Assembly (NCBI GenBank): GCA_001600635.1
Contig: BCKL01000001.1
Coordinates: forward strand, 585,327 to 649,326
DNA from: Leucosporidium creatinivorum
Lineage: Eukaryota > Basidiomycota > Microbotryomycetes > Leucosporidiales > Leucosporidiaceae
DNA length: 64,000 nucleotides
Direction: 5' to 3'
Numbering within the stretch: position 1 is the first letter of the stretch; each line of letters starts with the position of its first letter. Under the pieces are notes generated by a model, which was not told where the DNA came from, did no database searches, and saw only the letters and a list, made by a program, of their open reading frames with translations. Positions 21,311 to 29,887 of the stretch are shown here, in pieces. The position numbers were made by a program, and so were the translations under genes.

Positions 21311-23699
21311 ATGGTAGTGAATCCTACATACGAGGCTTACGATAATTGTACGTCGTTACAGCCCTCTCCCTCGCGCTTTCAGCTTGTTGAACGACCAGCT
21401 CACGCTTCTGTGCGCTTTACAGTCAAGAAGAAGCATCTGGCGCAGAATAGGGAGATTATACACAAGAATACAGAGCTATCCAAGTGAGCCCCACCCTCAG
21501 ATCTGCTGCAGAAGTCGCTCTCACCGCCAGACCAAACAAGCCGGCCTGTTGATCGCTCGTCTGACCTGGTTCCGCAACCTACAGACTCAACGCCGAGCTC
21601 AACCGAACCGTCACATTACTACGAGCAGAACGGTTATCCCTCAAGGGCTCCCACTTTCAGCTCGAATGCGAGAAGGCTAGCTTGAGGACCGCGCTCGAGC
21701 GCGCCGAGTCGAGGGAGAGGGAATTGCTGGCTAGGCAGGAAGGGCAGGTGAGAGGGAGTTGGGGCGGAATGGATCAGGATCAAGTAGAGGTGAGTCTCTG
21801 CTGCCTCGTGCTTCTCTCGCGCCTTGCTGATCCTCGGACTCGCCGAGCAGACGATGCGCCGCTCGCTCGCCAGCGCTATCGCAACTCTGAACGCTTGCGG
21901 TTCTATCCTGCCTCCCGCCGGAGACGAGCTCAGTCGACCAAGCTTTGTCGGTTCATCACCCGCTACCCGTGAGCCCTCGTCCTCGGCTCTCTACTCGCCG
22001 AGCTGACCCTCGCTTCCGCAGCTACCCCTCCCACTCCCGCCTCGGCTTCGAGTTCCACCTCCTCAACCGCTTCTCTACCACCCAACGCCAACGTCTCGGT
22101 ATCAAGACGACGGTCACTAGCGAGTCGAGCAGCCAGGGAGACGATGACTGCTCGGCCGGATCTGAGCTACATTAGCGAGGGCGGCGAGGGGAGCGCCGAG
22201 ATGGACGATGGAGGGGACGATGATGGTGGATGGAGAGGACCTGTGCTCGAGGGGTGGGCTTCTCCTCTACTTCTACGCCGAGACGTCTTCGCTGACCCTC
22301 CGACTTCCTCGTATAGCCTCCGCGAGGAATCGCAACCCTCCTCGCAACCTCCTTCTGCCTTCTCCTCCCCCGGCGCGGCGCCCTCAAGCACACACTACAC
22401 CTCTCCCGCTCCCGCGCCCGAACCTACCCCCGTCTCACCACCACCACCTCTCACCTCCTCCCCGAACCCCACTCTCGCCGCTCTCTCCCTGTCCTCCTCT
22501 TCCAAACCACCACCGAAGCCCCGCACTACCGCACCGCCTCCAGCACCCTCCTCCACTTCCAACCAGACCTCAGCCGACCGACGACCAGCGAGAAGGGTCT
22601 CGGGGCTTGTTCGACCACCACCGCCGCCTGCTGTCGCTGCGCCGAGAGGAGAGGGAAGGGCGAGGATCAGCGAGTTGGAGGAGGAGGATGGTGCGAGGAA
22701 AAGCGCGAGTGCGAGCTATAAGGGCAAGGAGAGGGAGGCGTTGAGTGAGGTGCAGGTGCCCTCCAGCTCAGAAGTCGAACGAGCAGGCGTGAGGAGGACT
22801 ACCAGTAGACAGAGGCTCTTGGAGATGTCGTCCAGCTCTTCTGAGGGTGAAGAGGAGCAGCAAGAGGAGGAGGAGGAGGATCCCTCAGCCGACGAGTACG
22901 AGCCCGAGATCCCCGCTCGACCACCGACGCCTTCGCCGCCGAGACCTTTGCGACCGCCGCCTGCCTTGTCATTGTCGGCGGTGGGGTCGGGGAGTAAGAG
23001 TAGGAAGGTGCCGACGGAGACGGTGGCGGGAGCGGCGAGCAAGGTCAATGCGAGGAAGAAGGTCATCGAGTTGGGAGCGGTGGATGAGGAAGGTGAGTCG
23101 TTGCGCATGTTCGTCACGGAGAGAGTCCGCTGACTCTACTCGCCCACACAGCGACATCATCAGGAAGGTCTTCCTCGCGCACGGCAGATATCTCCGACGA
23201 GGCAGCGCTGTCCGCCGAGCCGAGCGAAGGTCGTCGAGCTCGCAAGTCGGTCAACTACGCTCTGCCCAAGCTCAACACGTGCGTCTTCTTTCGCCAGCGC
23301 GCTTCTTTTCTTCTCTGCGCTGACCCTTGCTCTCTTCACTCCAACAGCAAGATGCGCCGCCCCGAAGACTACGTCCCCCTCACCTCCGTCCAAGCGGGCA
23401 AAGCTCCTCGCAAATCGACCCTCAAGCCCGTCCACTCCTCCACCTCCTCTTCTTCCTTCAACTCCCTCCCCCGCTCCAGTACAGGGCCCGTCAAACCCCT
23501 CTCAGCGAGCGGAGGAACACCAACACCGAGCACTGCTGCCTCCGAACGAGCCGAAGGCAGCGAAGATGATGAGGAGCCGGATGATGTCCTGCCGCCGAGG
23601 AAGAGCAAGGCGGGTCAGGAATTGGAGGAGAGGAGGAGGGAGAGGGCGCTGGCTGCAGGAGCGGCGAAGATTGGGAGGAGGCATTCGGTCGCCGTCTGA
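21311..23699 (+). CDS. SGO1: shugoshin
   Basis: Shugoshin protects centromeric cohesin by recruiting PP2A. The protein starts MVVNPTYEAYDN at 21311. It soon enters the conserved coiled coil KKKHLAQNREIIHKNTELSK, spliced to LNAELNRTVTLLRAERLSL and on through ERAESRERELLARQ; this is the PP2A-binding dimer helix. A long Ser/Pro-rich middle follows, with an acidic run near residue 380 (EEEQQEEEEEDPSADEYEPE). The C-terminal shugoshin basic motif is clear after the last junctions: GRRARKSVNYALPKLNTKMR then RPEDYVPL. This motif binds phosphorylated histone H2A. The first exon is too short to stand out on its own and its start was set by reading upstream in frame. The end is at KIGRRHSVAV. Confidence 0.9.
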
Positions 23700-23889
23700 T
23701 TGAGGGTGAAGCTGTTTCGTTTTGGCTTATTCATGGGCTGGTAGTGTGATTTATTGGGACCTATCATTCGTTTCCTAATGACCTACAGACACTGGAGAGC
23801 AGGCTCGGATTTCGACCTCAGCGATTCGCCGAGGTTGCGTACGCGTAGCTCGTGGTTCGTCTCCTTCGTCTCTCTCGTCCAACCTCACC

Positions 23890-24908
23890 ATGAGCAACCA
23901 GCCAGCAGCAGCCGATTCTGCACCTCAATACTCATCTCTCCCGCTCCTGCGCACCTCGATTCGCGTCACTAACCTCGTACAAACCCTCACCGCCTTCTCC
24001 TTCACCACTTTCCTCGTCCTGCACCTCTCTGCGCCACTCGCCGCCATTTTGGGAGGCGAGGATGCCGCTAATGGGGTTATGCTTGTCGGGAGGGAACTGT
24101 ACCAGGGAAGTTTGAGCGAGAAGCTGCTGGTCTTTGGGAGTGCGATTGGACATGTGCTTAGCGGAGTGGTGGGGAGGGGATTGAAGACGGCCGAGAGGAA
24201 TCTGAGGAGGACGAAGAGGAGGACTGAGTTGCGGGAGGTGACTAAAGGTGAGTTCTGAATGAGCTACAGAGGAACGCCGAGCTGATTTCGGACCCGTTCG
24301 CAGCCCTCGCCGAAGCTCAAGGAGACGAACTGCCGTCGCTGGGGCATGAGAAGCATCCCACCGCATCGACGCTCCTCAACGTGGATTCCACCCTGGAGCC
24401 CTCATCACCTCTTTACGACACGGACTCGGCCCTCGCCTCCTCCCTGCCCATCGTCGGCGCTCCCTCGCTCATCCCTCCCTTCACCCTGCACCACATCACC
24501 GGCTACCTCCTCCTCATCCCACTCTTCCAACACCTCCGTCTCCACCGCTTCATCCCCCTCTCTCACTCCCTCGACTCCATCTTCTCCTACTCCTTTGTCG
24601 CTCACTCCCTCCGCTCCTCTCGCTACCGCTTTGCCTCCGTTCTCGGATACGCTACACTCACTGGCTTGACCGCATACCATGCCATCACTGGTATTCGAAT
24701 CCTATGGGATCCTACTGCGCCGAGGGGACTGGGGAAGAGGGGGACCGAGGGCAAGAAGGGCTCGCCGAGCAGCTGGCAGGTGGTTGCTGCTGGATTGGTT
24801 GCGGGAGTGGGGCTGGGAGCGGTGAGGATCGCGACTAGTGGAGTAAAGGGACCCGAGTGGATTGGAAGGAAGTTCGATAGGGCGTTGAGCGTAGGCTGGG
24901 GATTCTGA
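23890..24908 (+). CDS. Mcp1-like mitochondrial membrane protein (DUF1691)
   Basis: Two exons join at TKALAEAQGD (intron about 24250-24301). The protein has several membrane segments. One is LVQTLTAFSFTTFLVLHLSA; the next region includes KLLVFGSAIGHVLSGVVGRG; later come TLHHITGYLLLIPLFQHL, FASVLGYATLTGLTAYHAI and VVAAGLVAGVGLGAV. The HVLSG, HHITGYLLLIPLFQHL and YHAITGIRILW pattern, with histidines inside the helices, resembles the Mcp1 transmembrane domain and the succinate-dehydrogenase membrane-anchor fold. Yeast Mcp1 is a mitochondrial outer-membrane protein that partners Vps13 in lipid transfer. The assignment rests on this helix/His pattern and is not certain. Confidence 0.7.
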
Positions 24909-25066
24909 GCTTGGTCGTCGTAATCTAGCCACTCGTCTCGCAGCTCGCCAGGTGTGCTTGTGCGAGTCGGCTGTTTGGATAGTCACTTTACAGCACAGAC
25001 AAAGCTATCGCCAAACCTTTGCAAGCTCAGCAACACCACATCGACCTCCAAGCTCCTCGGCGCTCC

Positions 25067-26305
25067 TCACTCAGTTCGCTCGCCTTGCTTCCACTTCACC
25101 CACTCGAGCTGAATGGAGCGAACTCGGCACAGCGCTTCGATCGCCTTCTTGTCCGCCTCCCCTCTATGGCAGCTGCTCCAGCTGGACATCCCATCCCCAA
25201 TGTACCACGCGTCGCCAATTTGGGTGGAGTCGCCGAGGGTGAGGGTCCGGAGGGAGGGAAGGACATCAGGGTCGCCGAGAGCTTCTTGTACGTAGGTGCT
25301 TGACGCCTGAACCGTTCCGATGTTGAGGAAGCGCAGCGTTGGTGGAAGGATACGGAGGAAGGGGACCTCGTGGGCTGCCGTCCAGAGTCTGGGAGCATCG
25401 TAGCACGTCGCCAATTGCAACGACTCGAGTGCGCGACAGGTACCAACGGTGTAACCTACTCCCATGTCGTTTCCAGACCCTTCCTCGATGCCCTGTGCGC
25501 GCTTTAAGACCAGCTCGAGCTTTTGCAAGGCGACGAACGGCGAGAGGTCCCACGCTTTTCCTTCGGCGGTATAGCTAGGGATCGCGAGGGACTTCAAAGA
25601 GGCGTGCGAGTTGTGTAGAACAAAGAAGAGTAGGTCCGACTTGAGCATGGCGCCGGTGAAGGCGTGGAGCGACTTGAGTTGGCAGTTCGGGGGAGGAGCG
25701 TCCGAGGCCGTGAAGTCGGAGCGGCTGGCGTAGAGCCCGAAGATGTCCTCCAGACCGGTGAGCTTGTTGAGGAGCTCGAGCCATTCCGGTGTAGGTATCG
25801 CGCCGCGCTCGTAGGAGAGCGAGCGAAGTTGCGAGCCGAATCGGGCGAGCGCTCGGCTGCTGTAAGTTGTGTAATCTTCTTCCGATGTCTCCAGGCGGAT
25901 GGCGTGGAGGTTAGGGCAGCAGCCACGAAGCTCGTCCAAGATCTGGGCGCCGATGCAATCCGCGAAAAAGTGCGCCACCGAGTGTGCAGTCACGTGAGCC
26001 TCTTCGACGTGACCGCCGAGCTCGGGTCGGTAGATGAGGGTCTCGCGAAGGCGGTGTGAGGCATGGTTGAGAAAACGGCGGAGTGACGTCTCTGTGAAAC
26101 CCTGCAATCTGTCCTGTCGTCCAGCATTGGTAATGTTGAAAGTGAGGGAGCGATACAGCTCGGCGCGAGCCAGGGGGAGGAAGGATTTCGAGGCAAGGCA
26201 GCAGCGGGAGAGGGTGATCTTGTCGGGCCATCCGCAGCGTTCGTCTTCCCAAAGCAGCTTGAGGATCATCGAGACGATCTCGGGAGGGAGTTGAGGCTGG
26301 ACCAT
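25067..26305 (-). CDS. F-box-like protein, copy B' (mosaic of B and C)
   Basis: A single-exon protein of 412 residues starting MVQPQLPPEIVSMILKLL and ending KWKQGERTE. The first 60 residues (LLWEDERCGWPDK, LASKSFLPLARAELYRSL) follow copy C almost exactly. From about residue 90 to the end it follows copy B, for example TLIYRPELGGHVEEA, then AQGIEEGSGNDMGVGYTVG and PPTLRFLNIGTVQASSTYV. The 3' flank again matches C. It lacks stop codons or shifts and looks intact. It is the inverted partner of copy B in the duplicated block. An upstream Met at 26407 is in frame but lies in the leader. Confidence 0.75.
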   Translation of the reverse strand: MVQPQLPPEIVSMILKLLWEDERCGWPDKITLSRCCLASKSFLPLARAELYRSLTFNITNAGRQDRLQGFTETSLRRFLNHASHRLRETLIYRPELGGHVEEAHVTAHSVAHFFADCIGAQILDELRGCCPNLHAIRLETSEEDYTTYSSRALARFGSQLRSLSYERGAIPTPEWLELLNKLTGLEDIFGLYASRSDFTASDAPPPNCQLKSLHAFTGAMLKSDLLFFVLHNSHASLKSLAIPSYTAEGKAWDLSPFVALQKLELVLKRAQGIEEGSGNDMGVGYTVGTCRALESLQLATCYDAPRLWTAAHEVPFLRILPPTLRFLNIGTVQASSTYVQEALGDPDVLPSLRTLTLGDSTQIGDAWYIGDGMSSWSSCHRGEADKKAIEALCRVRSIQLEWVKWKQGERTE

Positions 26306-27121
26306 GGCGAGAGAGAGCGGGCGAGGAGACAAAGGGCGGCGGGTGAGAAGAGAGGGAGGGAGCTCGACTGGTAGGTACAAGTCGGCACGGTCAGCTTGCG
26401 TGTCCATCCCTCTGCTCAGGGTAGCTCACCTAGTCGACCTCAGCGATACGCGCAGCGAGCGAGCAATTCAAGCGACTCCGAGTAGCGAAGCAGCAGCAGC
26501 GAGGTCTCTGTACACTCAGTAGGAGGTCAGCTCTACTCTCCCTGCTCTGAGCTCTCTACCTCCCACTCACCTCGAGCTTCCAACGACTCGCCAAGCAAAC
26601 AGCAGCTGAGCGGACGAGGCTTGAGAGCGGTCGACGTGGAGGAAGCTGTAGGAGAGTGCTGAAGGGGTGTCGAGGTGCAGCAGAGGGTGGTAGAGCTTCC
26701 TAGTACGCTTAGCTGAGCTTTCCAGCCGAGCGAGCGAGTCGAGACGAGAAGACGAGTAAAGCGCAGGAGAGCAAGAGTCGAGCGAACTCTCGAGGTGGCA
26801 AGTCGAGAAAGGGAGGGGACCGAGCTCAGCTCGAAGTCGGGCTGAAGAAGGTGCAGGAGCAGCGAGCAGTGAAAGAGTACTTTCGCTTGCTTCTCTGCCC
26901 TGGTACAGCCATGGCACGCCCTCCAAATACTCCTTCTCGGCGTTGAATCGACGGCTCGGCGACCAATTCGGCCTCAATCTCTCGCCTCTCCTTCACATGC
27001 CCACCACCGATCGCACAAGACATACTACATCGTATCGAGTAGCAATCTCTTCGCCCCATTGTCTAGCACACGCCCACAGCAGCCCCTCCCCCGGCGCTCT
27101 GCAACCTCACCCTCGCTCGCC
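26306..27121 (-). repeat. leader of copy B' and 3' flank of copy A'
   Basis: About 26410-26960 is the right-arm counterpart of 15430-15970 and of 9720-10170. It is closer to the copy C leader than to B: both have CAACGACTCGCC and GAAGGGGTGTCG where B differs. The rest (26960-27121) is the 3' flank of copy A'. No separate gene is seen. Confidence 0.55.
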
Positions 27122-28321
27122 CTAGTTCCACTTCTCCCACTCGAGGTAAATAGACCTCGCCTCACACAGCTCCTCCACCTGACGGAGTACCGTTTCCTCC
27201 CTTCGAGCGCTCGTCCAATCCATAGGAAACTCGTTGTCGCCGTACGGGTCGCCCACCTGTGTCGAATCGCCGACGAACAGCGTTCGGAGGGACGGCAGGA
27301 TGGTAGGATCGGCGAGGGCGTCCGACAGGGTCTTGTCGGAGATGTGAATTGCTCCGAAGTCGACCGTACGGAGAGTGGGGGGTAGGAGATGAAGGAAGGG
27401 CTTGTCGTCGGCGGTTGTCCCCAGCTTCGGCCATTGGTAGTCAGTTCTGATCCCGAGGGAGACGAGGTTGGGACACGACCCGATGGTGAAGAGCACTCCG
27501 CTGTCGTAGGGACCTAGTTCAATGGGCTCACGGGCCGCCAGCAGGAGGTCGAGTGAACGGAGCGCGACGAAGGAGGACAAGTCCCAGGCGTATCCATCGG
27601 TGGTCTGAGTGGCGATGTCGAGAGCTGTGAGAGTAGTATGCGAGTTTTGGAGGAGGAGGAGGAAGAAGTCCTCGTCGAGTTCGTCCAAGCCGCAGAAGGA
27701 GGTGAGCTGAATGGCGGGCGGCGTTACTTCGTCGCTAGGGAGTTGACCACATGTGACTCGGTGAAGACGTTCCAGGTTGGGGAGAGCAGAGAGCATGTCG
27801 AACCAGACCTTGGTCCACTTGCGATCGTCCTCGTAGCTGAGCCCGCGAAGCTGCGAACCAAAGCGAGCGACCGCCTGGTCGGTCTGATCGTGTCCTTCGT
27901 TGCTCTGCCACAGGCTAAGCTCTGTCAGGTTGGGGCATCGCGTACGAAGCTCGTCGAGTAGTTGTGCGGCAACTCGATCGTCTAATCCGAGCACGTCGTT
28001 GCTGATGTAGATGCGGACCTCCTGGATGTGAGCGCCGAACTCAGGTCGCCAAGAGAGGGTGTCGCGAAGGCGGTGCCCGTGGTTTCCGAGGAAGTGGTGG
28101 ATGGTCGACTACGTCACAGCTGTGATGGCTCCTTGAGACCGTTCTACATTGACGGAGAAGCTGATTCGGCGGTAAAGCTCGGCGCGGGCGAAGGGGAGGA
28201 GGGCTTTGGTCGTGAGACAGCAGGCCTGGAGAGTGGCGCGCTGATCTGCAGAGACTTGATGTCTTCCAGGGATGTAGGAGATGATGGTGGAGATGAGCTC
28301 CGGCGGTAGGAGCAGGATCAT
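27122..28321 (-). pseudogene. F-box-like copy A', interrupted by an in-frame stop
   Basis: The frame opens MILLLPPELISTIISYIPG at 28321 and includes the F-box-like continuation ATLQACCLTTKALLPFARA. It meets a TAG at 28109-28111, about residue 71, directly after AITAVT. The same frame continues without shift through STIHHFLGNHGHRLRDTL and then LLDELRTRCPNLTELSL to the stop at 27122 (YLEWEKWN). Aligned with copy A, the TAG stands where A has a glutamate codon (TLSEHTF), so a single G-to-T change explains it. A shorter product could start at the Met at 27994. Unlike copy A it has no frame shift. It could be a recent pseudogene, a truncated gene or, less likely, a readthrough case. Confidence 0.7.
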
Positions 28322-29165
28322 GGCGATTTAGAGGGAACGGAGGGAGGAGCTCGGTCGAAGGAGGAGGTTGGAGCCGAGCCGACCTGGGAGGGTAGAGTGG
28401 GTGAGCTATATCCTTCTCTGCCGTCTGCTGAGGAAGCGCACCTAGTTGGCCTCAGCAAGGTCGCTTAAAGAGCGAGGGGATTGGGCGACGGGGCCGAAAG
28501 CAGTAGCAGCTGTACACACAAGTCGAGAGTCAGCTTTGATTTCCTGTATCCTTCTTGAAGATTCTCTGCTCACCTCCCAGCTTCGAACGAGTCGCGAAGA
28601 AGCAGCTGCAAACGAGACGCGTTCGACGCGTGCTTCGAGGAGAACGCTGAAGGGGCGTTGAGGTGCGGTAGAGGGTGTCCAAGCTCCCTGGTAGTCGATG
28701 ACGAGTCTCCGGAGCGAGCGAACGAGTCGAGATGGCGAGAGCGAAGCGCAGGGAAGCAAGAGTCGCGCTGGGCTCGAGAGGGAAGTCGAGCCGTCCAGAG
28801 GGGTTACATCGCTGAAGTGCGCTGAGAGCTGACTGAATACGAGAGGCAGACTCGGCAGACACTTGTCGCGTAGTGTTAGCGTCTTTCGGCGAGCAGCTGG
28901 ACAATCTGGCCAGCTCGGCGCTCCCTTCGCCGAGCATTCTCTGGTCATATCGATCATCCTCTCGACGAGCTACAGGTTGGTAGGCGAGAACGAAAGAAGG
29001 AGGGGGTCACCTGCACACTACAGTACCGCACAAAGATCGTAGGAAGAAGAGTGGACGATATCGAAACCAATGAAGGCGTGCACCGAGCTCCTTCTCCTCC
29101 CGCCTTTCAATATTCACACCAGGGGATGGGGTAACGGCCACACGCGTCGTGCACAAAGGAAACTG
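28322..29165 (-). repeat. right arm end: F-box A' leader and a copied SNU13 3' flank
   Basis: About 28440-28970 is the inverted counterpart of the copy A leader (13380-13890). About 28995-29160 is the inverted counterpart of the SNU13 3' flank (13150-13330), here with no SNU13 gene beside it. The match ends near 29160, which sets the outer breakpoint of the duplication. Confidence 0.7.
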
Positions 29166-29214
29166 CTGCACAACAGCTCCTCTCTAGGACCCTCTGTCAA
29201 TTCGCACTTCATGA

Positions 29215-29665
29215 GCGAGGAGGGGCAGATGAAATGAGGCCTGGTCGGCGACGGCGACTCCTGCTCCGGCTCCGATGGCGGACGTGGGGTTTGACGAGGT
29301 TGGGGACGAACCGCATGCTACTAGAATATCCAAGGCTTTGGTATATTATAATGTTGAAGTAACCGAGCGAATCACGGTAACTTATATTAGCTTCAGAGCG
29401 TCGGCGAGGGAGATTAGGCGAACGAAGCAACTCACTCCGTTGCCTGTGGGATTCGTGGAAAGAGCAGGAGCCTATCAGTAATGAACGGAGCGGTAGGACA
29501 GCGCCGAGAGCAACACGCAGCTCTCCACAGCTGTAGAAACGGGCTGTGAAGTGCCCCCTTGGTGAAAGGACTCGTCGGCTGGATCTCCCAAGACTGGCTG
29601 AGCATCTCTCAAGTTCGGTCGCCTCCGAGTTGAGCGACGAGCCCTTCTCGATAGAGCTGGAGCAC
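29215..29665 (-). pseudogene. deleted fragment of the MFS sugar transporter
   Basis: About 29240-29560 matches 51390-51720 of the intact transporter, with near identity over 29318-29395, where both read TATATTATAATGTTGAAGTA. About 29605-29655 then matches the transporter N-terminus (53405-53460, encoding SSIEKGSSLNSEA). The 1.7 kb between these parts in the intact gene is missing. Introns are retained, so this is a DNA-level copy and not a retrocopy. The start ATG is lost (CACGTG in place of the ATG context). It lies directly outside the inverted duplication, in the same orientation as the parent gene. Confidence 0.75.
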
Positions 29666-29887
29666 GTGACTTCGTCACAGGCCACGCTATGCGAGCCGTC
29701 GCAGTGGAGAGCGCTGACAGGACTCGGGAGCCGACTTCCTTGCTCGGCGCAAAAGCCTTCGCCGAGATCTCTCGAAAGCTCTGATGTCGGATGCAGACAA
29801 ATCATGATTGCGAATGAAAAGGATGCTAGATAAATATGAATTAAGCTAGTGCTACGCGAATCGGATGAAAGTGTCTATATGAACAGC
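29666..29887. other. short intergenic, no gene seen
   Basis: The sequence between the transporter fragment and the stop of the arrestin-fold gene includes an unusually AT-rich patch near 29800-29880. It probably holds 3' processing signals. Nothing else is recognised. Confidence 0.3.

Noticed and set aside
13137-29165. A transposon or LTR element as carrier of the duplicated block
   Set aside because: No transposase, integrase or reverse transcriptase frame and no terminal repeats or target-site duplications were seen; the arms are gene-containing host sequence.
29215-29665. A second active sugar transporter gene
   Set aside because: The middle of the gene is missing and the start codon is lost.
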